Positions 38,498 through 47,648 of a stretch of 64,000 nucleotides of DNA are shown here, piece after piece. The position numbers and the translations under genes were made by a program. The first letter of the stretch is position 1. Every line of letters starts with the position of its first letter. The notes under the pieces are model-generated. The model did no database searches. It had not been told where the DNA came from and saw nothing but the letters and a program-made list of their open reading frames with translations. The DNA comes from Anaeromyxobacter soli (GTDB lineage Bacteria > Myxococcota > Myxococcia > Myxococcales > Anaeromyxobacteraceae), in contig NZ_JAKZLF010000002.1 in the NCBI RefSeq assembly GCF_022808855.1, positions 124,001 through 188,000 of the forward strand, given 5' to 3'.

Positions 38498-39202
38498 TTG
38501 AGCGCTTCAGCCTTGGAGCGAGAGGACCTCGGGGGGAAGAAGAAGAGGCTGTTCGTCCTCGGCGCGACGGGTGGCACCGGTCGCGCGATCGTCGAGCAGG
38601 CTCGCTGGCGCGGCCACCTCGTGACCGCCTTCGTGCGTTCGCCGGAGAAGCTCGAGCCCCTCCTCCGCGACGGCCTGAGCGTGGTCCAGGGCGACCCGCG
38701 CGACCGCGACGCGCTGCGCGCGGTGATGTCCGGTCACGACGCCGTGCTGTCGGCGCTCGGGCCCGCGGGGCTGGGGCCGACCACCCTCGTGGGCGACTGC
38801 GCGCGGAGCACGGTCGCCGCGATGGAGGCGACCGGCGTGCGAAGGCTCCTCATCGTCGGCGTGGCCGTGCTCTTCGAGGCGGACGGGCTCCTGAGCGCGA
38901 TCGCGCGCCGGACGTTCCTGCGCAACGTGGCGAGGGACTCCGCCGAGATGGAGCACATCGTGAGCGAGAGCGGCCTGGACTGGACCATCGCTCGACCGCC
39001 GCGGCTGACGAACGGCGGGCTCACGCGGGCCTACGGCGTGGGGGACGGCCGGATGCCTCCCGGCGCCCGCCTCACGTTGAGCCGCGCCGACCTGGCGAAC
39101 TTCCTGCTCGACGAGCTCGAGCACCCCGCCCACGTACGCCGGATGGTGGGGCTGGCGTCGGTGAAGGCAGCCGAGAGGGAGGGCGCCGGCGAGCTGTTCT
39201 AG
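38498..39202 (+). CDS. NAD(P)-binding oxidoreductase (BLVRB/NmrA-like SDR)
   Basis: 234 residues. FVLGATGGTGRAIVEQA is the Rossmann GxTGxxG motif, FVRSPEKLEPL the NADP strand 2, and SGLDWTIARPPRLTNGGLTR the typical C-terminal signature of the atypical SDR5 (biliverdin-reductase B/SnoaL-like) group. Start is TTG 38498 with GGAAGGA 8 nt before it; no ATG or GTG of better fit. Single gene with a hairpin at 39242-39269 after it. Confidence 0.85.
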   Translation: MSASALEREDLGGKKKRLFVLGATGGTGRAIVEQARWRGHLVTAFVRSPEKLEPLLRDGLSVVQGDPRDRDALRAVMSGHDAVLSALGPAGLGPTTLVGDCARSTVAAMEATGVRRLLIVGVAVLFEADGLLSAIARRTFLRNVARDSAEMEHIVSESGLDWTIARPPRLTNGGLTRAYGVGDGRMPPGARLTLSRADLANFLLDELEHPAHVRRMVGLASVKAAEREGAGELF

Positions 39203-39241
39203 CCCCCGCGCTCGCCGCGCCCGATCGCAGGCGCCGCGTCA

Positions 39242-39269
39242 CCCGCCGACTCGGAGCTCGGCCGGCGGG
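39242..39269 (+). terminator. Hairpin after the NAD(P)-binding gene
   Basis: CCCGCCG (39242-39248) and CGGCGGG (39263-39269) with a 14-nt loop containing GAGCTC, followed by CTTTC. Weak T-run, plausible terminator ahead of the LytS operon. Confidence 0.45.
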
Positions 39270-39360
39270 CTTTCGCGCAGGACGGCGCGGGGGCCATAAT
39301 GCCCGCTCGCCGCGCCCCTCCCGACCTCGAGGAGGGACGCGCGGCCGACGGGAGACCGGC

Positions 39361-41046
39361 ATGAAGCTCGCGCTGCAGCTCATCGAGGCGCTCTCGGTCT
39401 TCCTCGTCATCTTCTACCTGTACTGCCGGTCCCCCGCGTTCCGGCCGCTCAAGCCCGATTGGCCCCGCCCCCGCGGCAAGATCCGCCTGTACCTCGTCTT
39501 CAGCGGCATCGCGATCCTCGGGAACTACCTCGGCGTGCCGGTCGTCGGCGGGCAGGCCATCGTGAACGCGCGGGCGGTCGGCTCGACGCTCGCCGGCCTG
39601 CTGGGCGGCCCCGCGCTCGGGATGCTCGTGGGGGCCACCGCCGGCCTCCACCGCGTGACCGCGATGAGCGGCGCGGCCGCCTTCCCGGGCGCCGTCTCCA
39701 CCACGCTGGAGGGCCTCCTCGGCGGCCTCGTGCACGTCGCCCTGAAGCGCCGGCCCGAGCGCCTGATGACGCCGCGGGTCGCCTTCGCGACGACCCTCGT
39801 CGGCGAGATCCTCCACATGGTGATCGTGCGGTACCTGACGCAGGCGCCGCCCGAGCAGGCCATCGCGATCGTGAAGGCGATCGCCGGGCCCATGGTGATC
39901 GCGAACCCCATCGGCGCCGCGCTCTTCATGGCGGTGCTCCTCGAGCGCCAGCGCGAGCAGGACCGCGTCGCGGCGACGTCCTCGGCCCGCGCCCTCAAGG
40001 TCGCGGACCGCACGCTGCGCCTCCTCGTGCGCGGGATCGGCCGCGACACCGCCGGCGAGCTCGCCGCGATCATCAAGGAGGAGACGGGCGTCGGCGCGGT
40101 GGGGGTCACCGACACCGAGCGCGTCCTCGGCTGGGCCGGCATGGGCTCCGACCACCACCTGCCGGGGAACCCGATCGCCTCGCCCTACACGCGCCAGTCG
40201 ATCGCGGAGAACGCGGTCGTGTTCGCCGACGGCGTCCGCCAGGCCTACGACTGCACGGTGTCGCCGAGCTGCCAGCTCAGCTCGATGGTGATCGCGCCGC
40301 TGCAGGTGGACGGCAGCGTGGTCGGGACGGTCCAGCTCTTCGAGCCGCGCGGGCGCCGCTTCCTCAACATGAACAAGTCGCTCGGCGAGGGGCTCGGCGC
40401 CGTGCTCTCGAGCCAGCTCCTCATCGCGCGCTACCAGGAGCAGAAGAGCCTGCTCGTCATGTCGGAGCTGAAGCTCGCCCAGGCGCAGGTGAACCCGCAC
40501 TTCCTGTTCAACGCGCTCAACACCATCATCGCCATCCTGCGCCGCGACGGCGACCGCGCGCGGGACCTGCTCATCCACCTCTCGAACTTCTTCCGCAAGA
40601 ACCTGAAGCGCTCGAGCGACGTGTCGACGCTCCGCGAGGAGCTCGAGCACGTCGGCGCGTACCTCGAGATCGAGAAGGCGCGGTTCGAGGGGCGCATCGC
40701 CGTCGAGACCGACGTGGACCCGGAGCTCCTCTCGCTCGAGATGCCCGCGTTCACCCTCCAGCCGCTCGTCGAGAACGCCTTCAAGCACGGGCTCTCGGAC
40801 ATGCTCGGCGAGGGGCGCGCCACCATCCGCGCCTTCCGGAAGGACGGCGCGGCGCTCATCGAGGTCGAGGACAACGGCGGCGCGTGGAAGGAGCAGCCGC
40901 GCGAGAAGGCCGGCCTCGGCATGCAGATCGTCGACAAGCGCGTGAAGAACCTCTTCGGAGAGGCGTTCGGCCTGACCGTCACCTGCGTGCCGCAGGAGCT
41001 CACGCGCGTGACGGTGTGCCTGCCCGGGAAGGGAGCCGCCGCGTGA
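39361..41046 (+). CDS. LytS/BtsS-type sensor histidine kinase
   Basis: 561 residues. N-terminal 5TM-LYT sensor ~1-200 (NYLGVPVVGGQAIVNARAVG, LLGGPALGMLVGATAGLHR, TTLEGLLGGLV), a GAF-like domain ~215-355 (GELAAIIKEETGVGAVGVTD, PLQVDGSVVGTVQLF), then the LytS-type HisKA_7 motif VNPHFLFNALNTIIAIL (His ~380) and HATPase with FTLQPLVENAFKHGLSD and VEDNGG. This family senses pyruvate or related carboxylates (BtsS, YpdA) or membrane state. One-nt overlap (TGATG) with the response regulator. Followed by a lactate permease, suggesting a carboxylate signal. Confidence 0.93.
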   Translation: MKLALQLIEALSVFLVIFYLYCRSPAFRPLKPDWPRPRGKIRLYLVFSGIAILGNYLGVPVVGGQAIVNARAVGSTLAGLLGGPALGMLVGATAGLHRVTAMSGAAAFPGAVSTTLEGLLGGLVHVALKRRPERLMTPRVAFATTLVGEILHMVIVRYLTQAPPEQAIAIVKAIAGPMVIANPIGAALFMAVLLERQREQDRVAATSSARALKVADRTLRLLVRGIGRDTAGELAAIIKEETGVGAVGVTDTERVLGWAGMGSDHHLPGNPIASPYTRQSIAENAVVFADGVRQAYDCTVSPSCQLSSMVIAPLQVDGSVVGTVQLFEPRGRRFLNMNKSLGEGLGAVLSSQLLIARYQEQKSLLVMSELKLAQAQVNPHFLFNALNTIIAILRRDGDRARDLLIHLSNFFRKNLKRSSDVSTLREELEHVGAYLEIEKARFEGRIAVETDVDPELLSLEMPAFTLQPLVENAFKHGLSDMLGEGRATIRAFRKDGAALIEVEDNGGAWKEQPREKAGLGMQIVDKRVKNLFGEAFGLTVTCVPQELTRVTVCLPGKGAAA

Positions 41047-41750
41047 TGCGGGCCCTCATCGTGGACGACGAGCTGCACGCGCGCGAGGAGCTCGAGTCGC
41101 TCCTCCTCGAGACCGGCGCGTTCTCGATCGCGGGCCGCTGCGGCAACGCCGTCGAGGCCATCCAGGCCATCCGCAAGCAGCGGCCGGACGTGGTGTTCCT
41201 CGACATCCAGATGCCGGCCATCTCCGGGTTCGAGCTCCTCTCGATGCTGGACGACGACGAGCTGCCGGCGATCGTCTTCGTCACCGCCCACGACGCGTTC
41301 GCGCTGCGCGCCTTCGAGGAGCGCGCCCTCGACTACCTCCTGAAGCCCGTCTCGCGCGAGCGGCTCGCGAAGACCGTGGAGCGGCTGCGGAAGCTCCCCG
41401 GCGCCGAGGCCCGGCCCGGGTACCCGCGCGCCGAGATCCGGCGCATCCCCTGCCTCGCCGCCCGCGCGATCAAGCTGGTGGACGTCCCGGAGGTCGAGTT
41501 CGTGCGGTCGAGCGAGGCCGGCGTGTACGTCGTCACCGCGAAGGCGGAGCTCTTCACCGAGCTCACGCTGAAGGTGCTCGAGGAGCGCGCCGGGCTCGTC
41601 CGCTGCCACAAGCAGTTCCTCGTCAACGCCGACCAGGTCGACGAGATCAGCATCGACGAGGGCCTCGCGGTCATCCGGACCCGGTCCGGGAAGGACGTGC
41701 CGGTGAGCCGCCGGCACCTGCCCGCCGTGAAGGCCCGCCTCGATCTCTGA
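41046..41750 (+). CDS. LytTR-family response regulator
   Basis: 234 residues from ATG 41046 (an in-frame GTG is 3 nt upstream). Receiver domain ~1-115 with acidic pocket DDE, phosphoacceptor in VVFLDIQMPAISGFELL and VTAHDAFALRAFEERALDYLLKP. LytTR DNA-binding domain ~140-234 (VRSSEAGVYVVTAKAELFTE, RCHKQFLVNADQVDEIS, PVSRRHLPAVKARL). Overlaps the kinase stop. Likely target is the lactate permease 147 nt downstream. Confidence 0.94.
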   Translation: MRALIVDDELHAREELESLLLETGAFSIAGRCGNAVEAIQAIRKQRPDVVFLDIQMPAISGFELLSMLDDDELPAIVFVTAHDAFALRAFEERALDYLLKPVSRERLAKTVERLRKLPGAEARPGYPRAEIRRIPCLAARAIKLVDVPEVEFVRSSEAGVYVVTAKAELFTELTLKVLEERAGLVRCHKQFLVNADQVDEISIDEGLAVIRTRSGKDVPVSRRHLPAVKARLDL

Positions 41751-41897
41751 GGCCCGCCGGTCACCCCGCGAAAGACCCCGCTCCCCTCCGCTCCGCGACC
41801 GGTCGCCCGGAACGGGCGGGGTGCGCCCGCGCCGCGTGCGAGACCAGCGTGACGGAAGCTCCGCGAACGCCGGCGTCTCGAACCGCAGGAGAGCGAC

Positions 41898-43565
41898 ATG
41901 ACGTGGACGCAGACCTACGTGCCCCTCGGCAACCTCCACCTCTCCGCGCTCGTGGCGGCGATCCCCGTGGTCGTCCTCCTCGCGGCGCTCGCGTTCTTCC
42001 ACGTGAAGGCGCACGTCGCGGCGCTGCTCGGGCTCGTGCTCGCCCAGGGCATCGCGGTCGGCGTCTACGGCATGCCCCTCGGCATGGCGGGGGCGACCGC
42101 CGCGTACGGCGCGGCCTTCGGCCTCCTGCCCATCGGCTGGATCATCCTGAACGCCATCTTCATCTACGACATCACGGTGAAGACCGGGAAGTTCGAGGTG
42201 GTGAAGGACACCATCGGAGGCCTCGCGGGCGACCGGCGCATCCAGGTGCTCCTCATCGCGTTCGCGTTCGGCGCGTTCATCGAGGGGGCCGCGGGGTTCG
42301 GCACGCCGGTCGCGATCAGCGCCGCGATGCTCATCGGCCTCGGCTTCAAGCCCCTCGCCGCCGCCGGCCTGGCGCTCATCGGCAACACCGCGCCCGTGGC
42401 CTACGGCGCGCTCGGCACCCCGATCATCACGCTCGCCAAGGTCACCGGCCTGAACGAGCTGGCCCTCTCCTCGATGGCGGGGCGCCAGCTCCCGCTGTTC
42501 TCGCTGATGGTCCCGTTCTGGCTCGTGTGGGCCATGGCCGGGTTCCGCGGGATGCTCGGGGTGTGGCCGGCGTGCCTCGTCGCTGGGCTCTCCTTCGCGA
42601 TCCCCCAGTTCCTCGTCTCGAACTTCATCGGGCCGAACCTCGTCGACATCGTCGCCGCGGCGTCCTGCATCGTCGTGACCTACGCCTTCCTCAAGGTGTG
42701 GCAGCCGAAGGAGGAGTGGCGGTTCCCCGAGGAGCGCGCGACGGAGGCCGCCGCAGCGCCGCAGCGCCGGTCCGTGGGCGCCGCCGCCGCGTTCCGCCGC
42801 CACACCTTCGGCGAGGCGTTCATGGGCTGGATGCCCTGGATCGTCCTCTCCGTCTCGGTGTTCGTGTGGGGCCAGCCCGCCGTGAAGAGCTGGCTGAACG
42901 GGCTGTTCAACCCGACCTTCGACGTGCCGTTCCTCCACAACCTGGTCCTCAAGGCCCCGCCCGTCGCCGCCAAGGTCCACCCCGAGGCGGCGCGGTTCAG
43001 CCTGAACCTCCTCTCCGCCACGGGCACGGCCCTCCTCCTCGCCGGCGTGGTCGCGGGCCTGTGGCTGAGGCTGTCGCCCCTCACGCTCGCGAGGACCTAC
43101 CTCGGCACGCTGAAGCGGGTGCGCTACTCGCTCCTCACGATCGCCGCCATGCTCGCGCTCGGGTTCACGACGCGCTACTCGGGCTCCGACTCGACGATGG
43201 GCCTCGCGTTCGCCTCGACGGGCTTCCTGTTCCCGTTCTTCTCGCCGCTGCTCGGCTGGCTCGGCGTGGCGCTGACCGGCTCCGACACCTCGTCGAACGT
43301 GCTGTTCGGCAACCTCCAGGTGGTCTCGGCCCAGCAGATCGGGATGAACCCGATCCTCGCGGCCGCGTCCAACAGCTCGGGCGGCGTCATGGGCAAGATG
43401 ATCGACGCCCAGAGCATCGTCGTGGCGTCGGTGGCGACGAAGCAGGACGGCCACGAGGGCGCCATCCTGCGCTACGTGTTCTGGCACTCGCTCGCGCTGG
43501 CGTGCCTCGTCGGCGTGGTCGTGCTCGTCCAGGCGTACTGGCTGCAGTGGATGGTCCCCCACTAG
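41898..43565 (+). CDS. lctP: L-lactate permease
   Basis: 555 residues with about 13 membrane helices. The LctP family signature is clear: [58 protein letters not shown] and [19 protein letters not shown]. Proton-coupled uptake of lactate or glycolate at the inner membrane. ATG follows AGGAGAG. Directly after a LytS/LytTR pair, a placement also known for carboxylate transporters controlled by such systems. Lactate is a good electron donor for an anaerobic respirer. Confidence 0.95.
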   Translation: MTWTQTYVPLGNLHLSALVAAIPVVVLLAALAFFHVKAHVAALLGLVLAQGIAVGVYGMPLGMAGATAAYGAAFGLLPIGWIILNAIFIYDITVKTGKFEVVKDTIGGLAGDRRIQVLLIAFAFGAFIEGAAGFGTPVAISAAMLIGLGFKPLAAAGLALIGNTAPVAYGALGTPIITLAKVTGLNELALSSMAGRQLPLFSLMVPFWLVWAMAGFRGMLGVWPACLVAGLSFAIPQFLVSNFIGPNLVDIVAAASCIVVTYAFLKVWQPKEEWRFPEERATEAAAAPQRRSVGAAAAFRRHTFGEAFMGWMPWIVLSVSVFVWGQPAVKSWLNGLFNPTFDVPFLHNLVLKAPPVAAKVHPEAARFSLNLLSATGTALLLAGVVAGLWLRLSPLTLARTYLGTLKRVRYSLLTIAAMLALGFTTRYSGSDSTMGLAFASTGFLFPFFSPLLGWLGVALTGSDTSSNVLFGNLQVVSAQQIGMNPILAAASNSSGGVMGKMIDAQSIVVASVATKQDGHEGAILRYVFWHSLALACLVGVVVLVQAYWLQWMVPH

Positions 43566-43663
43566 AGGGGCCGGCGTCACGGGGCTGAGCGCGGATCGGC
43601 AGAGAGGGCGCGCGTCACGGCGCCCCTCGTCAGCCTTAAGCCATGACGTGAGCCCGGGAAGGA

Positions 43664-43736
43664 CGGTTGCACCCCCGCTCGCCAACCCGGTTGCATGGCC
43701 CCTGGCCGCCAGGTCGCCTTCCTGGCGGCGACATGC
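43664..43736 (+). promoter_or_regulatory. Direct repeat and hairpin upstream of the SBBP lipoprotein gene
   Basis: CGGTTGCA occurs at 43664-43671 and 43688-43695. A perfect hairpin CCGCCAGG/CCTGGCGG (43706-43728) is enclosed by GCATG (43693-43697) pairing with CATGC (43732-43736), so the leader is structured up to 15 nt before the ATG. Could be a regulator site plus a translational hairpin; no known riboswitch class matches. Confidence 0.35.
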
Positions 43737-43751
43737 CTACGGGGGGCACAC

Positions 43752-45569
43752 ATGCAATCGAGAGGGACGATCCTGGCGCTGGCGCTCGCGTCGCTGGTCT
43801 TCACCGCGTGCGGTACGCAGCGCTCCGGAGGAGAAGGTGACGGTACGGCGCTGAGCGTCACCGCCGTCGTCGTGGGGACGCCCATCGACGTCATCGTCAT
43901 CGACGTGACGGCGCCGGATCTCGCGACGCCGCTGGTGTTCAACCTCACCGCCGTCGACGGGGTCGCCGCGGGGACGATCAGGGTCTCGCCTGGCAGCGCC
44001 CGCACGATCCGCGCGCGGGGCTACGACACCACCGGCGAGATCACGCACGAGGGATCCGTCACGGTGGACGTGGCGCGCGGGACGAACGCCGCCGTCTCGA
44101 TCCCCATGGTGCCGAGGTCCGGGCAGCTCCCGGTCAGCGTGGTGATCGGGCCGGTGTCGATCGTGGTGCAGCCCCTCGTGATGGAGCTGGTGCCCGGGGG
44201 AACGGCCCAGGCGACGGCGATCATCCGGGCCCCCAGCGGCGAGCTGGTGATCGCGGCGCCCCAGTGGGCGAGCACGGATCCCAGCGTCGCGACCGTCGAC
44301 GAGCTCGGGCTCGTGACGGCGCGGCGCGACGGTGACGCGCAGATCGTGGCGACCTACGGGGGCACGGCGGGCGTCGCCTCGCTCCACGTCGCGACCACGG
44401 CGCTGCCGTCGTACCCGGGGACCGTGCGGCAGCTCGGCACCGCCGGCGGCGACCGCGCCACGGCGGTGTTCCTCGGCTCGGCCGGAGACCTCCTCCTCGC
44501 CGGCGTCGTGGGCGACGCGTTCCCGGGCTTCACGAGCGCGGGGCTGAGCGACGCCTTCGTCGCGAACCTCGACCCGCTCGCCGCGCCCGTGTGGACGAGC
44601 CAGTTCGGGAGCGCGGACGCGGAGCGGGTGTCCTCCGCCGCGATCGACGCGGCGGGCGACGTGTACCTCGTGGCGCAGCGGTGGACGACCTCGTTCGTGA
44701 CCGACGGGGGTTCGTACCTGGGCTCGTCTCTCGAGAAGGTGAGCGCCGCGGGGCTCCACGAGTGGTCGCAGCCCAGCATCGTCGCGAGCGGCTGGACGCT
44801 CACCCAGATCGCGTCGGTGGCGGCGGCGCCCGGGGGCGACGGGGTGCTGGTCGCGGCGATGGGCAGCGGAGGGAGCCTCGTCGCCACCGTGGACGGCGCC
44901 GGGCTCCAGCAGGCGGTGACGTCCGTGGTGCCCGGCTTTGCGTTCGACGTGGCGTCGAGCGCGGCCGGGCCGGTCGTGTCGGGCTGCTTCGCGAACACGA
45001 CGGGGACGAGCTTCTGCGGCCCGACCTCGCCGGCCGGGGGCGCGTTCGTCACCGCCTTCGACGCGGCCGGGAGCGTCCGGTGGGATACGCGGCTCAGCGA
45101 CCTCACCGTCTCGCAGGTCCTGACCACGATCGCCCTCGACGCCGCGGGCGACGTCTACGCCGCCGGCCACCGCACCGTCGTCGGCTCCGGCAACACCGAC
45201 GTCGTCCTCGTCAAGCTGGACGGGGCGACCGGAGCCGTGCTGTGGACCCGGGTGCTCGACTGGTCCGCCTTCGAGATGCCCAGCCAGGTCGCCCTCGACG
45301 CGGCGGGAGACGTCTACGTCGTCGGTTTCACCGACGGCGGTGGCTTCGGCGGCAGGGACGCGTTCGTGATGAAGCTCGATCCCGCGGGTACCGAGCTGTG
45401 GATGCGCAGCATCGGGACCGCCGCGTCGGATCACGGCTCGGCGATCGCCATCGGCGCCAACGGCGTCGTGGTGGTGGGCTCGACGGCGGGCGCCTTCCCG
45501 GGCGCCACGAACGCGGGCAACACGGACGTGTTCATCACGACGGTGGGGTTCGGCGGCGAGCCGCTCTGA
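43752..45569 (+). CDS. Secreted lipoprotein with BIG2 and SBBP/propeller repeats
   Basis: 605 residues. Signal peptide with lipobox VFTAC (Cys ~20). Residues ~100-220 include a BIG2-like Ig domain (GTAQATAIIRAPSGEL, WASTDPSVATVDELGLV). The rest has repeated propeller-like blades of the SBBP type: AAGDVYLVAQRWTT, DAAGDVYAAGHRTVV, LDAAGDVYVVGFTDGGG. Such proteins are usually surface or periplasmic and bind ligands or partners; the function is unknown. ATG 43752 is chosen because the longer frame lacks a signal. Convergent with the CARDB gene. Confidence 0.85.
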   Translation: MQSRGTILALALASLVFTACGTQRSGGEGDGTALSVTAVVVGTPIDVIVIDVTAPDLATPLVFNLTAVDGVAAGTIRVSPGSARTIRARGYDTTGEITHEGSVTVDVARGTNAAVSIPMVPRSGQLPVSVVIGPVSIVVQPLVMELVPGGTAQATAIIRAPSGELVIAAPQWASTDPSVATVDELGLVTARRDGDAQIVATYGGTAGVASLHVATTALPSYPGTVRQLGTAGGDRATAVFLGSAGDLLLAGVVGDAFPGFTSAGLSDAFVANLDPLAAPVWTSQFGSADAERVSSAAIDAAGDVYLVAQRWTTSFVTDGGSYLGSSLEKVSAAGLHEWSQPSIVASGWTLTQIASVAAAPGGDGVLVAAMGSGGSLVATVDGAGLQQAVTSVVPGFAFDVASSAAGPVVSGCFANTTGTSFCGPTSPAGGAFVTAFDAAGSVRWDTRLSDLTVSQVLTTIALDAAGDVYAAGHRTVVGSGNTDVVLVKLDGATGAVLWTRVLDWSAFEMPSQVALDAAGDVYVVGFTDGGGFGGRDAFVMKLDPAGTELWMRSIGTAASDHGSAIAIGANGVVVVGSTAGAFPGATNAGNTDVFITTVGFGGEPL

Positions 45570-45742
45570 TCGCCGCGCCCGACGGATGGCGCCGCGCCCC
45601 GCAGCCTCGCAGCCTCGCGAGGCGGCCGGGCGCGGCGAGCACGACGGGCCGTCTCCCGCCGCGCCACGGCCGCTGGGCGACGAGCGGAACCCCGGCCTCC
45701 CTCGCCGCGCGGAGAGGGACGCCGGGGGGTGCGAGCCACGAG

Positions 45743-45792
45743 GCCGGGGCCGCTGGCCCCGGCGCCGCCGGAGGGCCCGCGCGTGCGGGCCC
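45743..45792. terminator. Two hairpins between convergent genes
   Basis: GCCGGGGCC (45743-45751), 3-nt loop, GGCCCCGGC (45755-45763); then GGGCCCGC (45773-45780), 4-nt loop, GCGGGCCC (45785-45792). They lie between the lipoprotein and CARDB gene ends and probably serve as a two-sided terminator. Confidence 0.5.
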
Positions 45793-45801
45793 CGCGGCCG
45801 G

Positions 45802-47343
45802 TCAGGGTGCGATCAGCGCCGGGACGAGGACGTTGTTCGACTCGTCCCGCTCGTACACGAACGTCCCCTTCTGCGGGTTCTCCGCCGTGTCCGCGAGCAG
45901 GCCGACGTACCCGGGGACGGTGGAGCTGAATGTCAGCGCGACGTCCCGCTCCTCACCCGGAGCCATCACTTCCACCCACGCGAGCGCGACCTGCAGATCG
46001 CAGTCGAACCCGGCGTCGTCACACTCCGTGATCTGCGCGTCTCCGGTGACGTACGCCGCGAGGTAGAACCCGCTCGCGCCGATGGGGCCGCTCGTGCGCC
46101 CGTCCCCGAGGTTCTTGAGGTGAGCGGTGACCGTGACGGTCTCGCCTGCCTGGATGGTCGTCGGCCCGGCCATCCCCGTGACCGCCACGTCGGACTGCGT
46201 GACCGTGACCCGACTCCCCAGGAGCGTGTTGTTGCGCTCGTTCGTCTCAGGGATGCGCTCGCCGCCGTAGCCGTCGGGACCATCCACGATCGCGCCGGCC
46301 CAGAACGTCCCCGGCCCGGAGCCGCCACCCGCCGGCACGTTCATCGTGACCGTCTTCTCCTGCCCGGGCGCGAAGTCCGAGAACCAGCCCGAAGCCCACG
46401 CCGGGTCGTCTGCCGTGATCGTCGCGTCGGACGAGAAGTAGACGACCACGTAAACGCCGCCGGGAGAGTTCGTCGCGACGTTGCCGATGTTCTTCACCGT
46501 CGCCACGTACGTGGCCGGCTCCGCCTTGTTCACGACCGCGGGGACTTCCAGCCGCGTCACCACGAGATCCGGCCCGACCGCCGTGAACGCCGGAACGAGG
46601 GCGTTGTTCGACTCGTCGCGCTCGTAGACGAACGTCCCCTTCGCCGGGTTCTCGCCCGTGTCCGCGAGCAGGCCGATGTACCCGGGGATGGTCGAGCTGA
46701 ACGTGAGCACGACGTCCCGCTCCTCACCAGGAGCCATCGTGTCCACCCAGACGAGCGCGCGCTGGAGGTCGCAGTCGAAGCCGGCGTCGTCACACTCGGT
46801 GATGTTCGCGTCGCCGGTGACGTACGCCGCGAGATAGAACCCGCTCGCGCCGATGGGTCCGCTCGTGCGCCCGTCCCCGAGGTTCTTGAGGTGCGCGGTG
46901 ACCGTGACGGTCTCGCCTGCCTGGATGCTCGTCGGCCCGGCCATCCCCGTGACCGCCAGGTCGGACTGCGTGACCGTGATCTGCGTCCCGAGCAGCGTGT
47001 TGTCGTCCTCGTTCGTCTCGGGGACGCGCGCGCCGCCGTAGCCGTCGGGGCCGTCCACGATCGCGCCGGCCCAGAACACCCCCGGCCCCGAGCCTCCGCC
47101 GGCCGGCACGTTCATCGCGACCGTCTTCTCCTGCCCGGGCGCGAAGTCCGAGAACCAGCCCGAAGCCCACGCCGGGTCGTCGGGCGTGATGGTCGCGTCG
47201 GACGAGAAGTAGACCACCACGTACACGCCGCCGGGCGAGTTCGTGGCGACGTTGCCGATGTTCTTCACCGTCGCCACGTACGTGGCCGGCTCCGCCTTGT
47301 TCACGACCGCGGGCACGTCCAGCCGCGTCACCACGAGGTTGGG
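45802..47343 (-). repeat. 771-bp tandem duplication inside the CARDB gene
   Basis: Unit 1 is 45802-46572 and unit 2 is 46573-47343. Matching anchors such as GTTGTTCGA (45832-45840 and 46603-46611) lie 771 bp apart, i.e. 257 codons. Long stretches are identical even at third positions, which suggests recent duplication or ongoing gene conversion. Confidence 0.8.
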
Positions 47344-47412
47344 CCCGTCGAGCGCGGCCGCCGACGAGCCGACCGCGAGGGCCACCACGACACCCAAGAG
47401 CTTCGAGCGCAT
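45802..47412 (-). CDS. Secreted protein with CARDB domains, internally duplicated
   Basis: 536 residues. Signal peptide ~1-22 (KLLGVVVALAVGSSAAA). The mature part is two ~257-residue copies, each holding two CARDB-like adhesion domains: DVPAVVNKAEPATYVATVKN with GVYVVVYFSSDATIT, then QAGETVTVTAHLKNLGDGRT with SGFYLAAYVTGD. The copies differ at few positions (AVGPDLVVTRLE begins the second). Such domains mediate protein or surface contacts. ATG at 47412 after GGAGGAG. The function is unknown; likely secreted or cell surface. Confidence 0.85.
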   Translation of the reverse strand: MRSKLLGVVVALAVGSSAAALDGPNLVVTRLDVPAVVNKAEPATYVATVKNIGNVATNSPGGVYVVVYFSSDATITPDDPAWASGWFSDFAPGQEKTVAMNVPAGGGSGPGVFWAGAIVDGPDGYGGARVPETNEDDNTLLGTQITVTQSDLAVTGMAGPTSIQAGETVTVTAHLKNLGDGRTSGPIGASGFYLAAYVTGDANITECDDAGFDCDLQRALVWVDTMAPGEERDVVLTFSSTIPGYIGLLADTGENPAKGTFVYERDESNNALVPAFTAVGPDLVVTRLEVPAVVNKAEPATYVATVKNIGNVATNSPGGVYVVVYFSSDATITADDPAWASGWFSDFAPGQEKTVTMNVPAGGGSGPGTFWAGAIVDGPDGYGGERIPETNERNNTLLGSRVTVTQSDVAVTGMAGPTTIQAGETVTVTAHLKNLGDGRTSGPIGASGFYLAAYVTGDAQITECDDAGFDCDLQVALAWVEVMAPGEERDVALTFSSTVPGYVGLLADTAENPQKGTFVYERDESNNVLVPALIAP

Positions 47413-47648
47413 CCAACTCCTCCGCGAGGCGCCCGCGCCTGGAGCGGGAGCTCGCCCCATGCGCGACCGCCTCATGACTGGTTGTGAAGCACACATCGCT
47501 AGCACGCTCAGCGCACGGGCGGCGCGGGCGGATTGTCGCACGGACGCCACGCGCGCGGCGGGCGGCGCGGTTGCGCGAGCCGCTCCAGCGAGTCACGAGC
47601 GAGGTCCCGGAATCGCGCGCTCACGCGCGCCCGTCGGCCCCTCACCGC
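47413..47648. other. Upstream region of the CARDB gene, nothing clear
   Basis: 236 nt between the CARDB gene start and the acuI-type gene stop. Contains the CARDB promoter by position only; no strong motif, hairpin or reading frame recognised. Confidence 0.35.

Noticed and set aside
43566-43751. Possible GEMM (cyclic dinucleotide) riboswitch upstream of the SBBP lipoprotein
   Set aside because: The conserved AAAGCC-type core and tetraloop receptor elements are not present; only hairpins and a direct repeat are.
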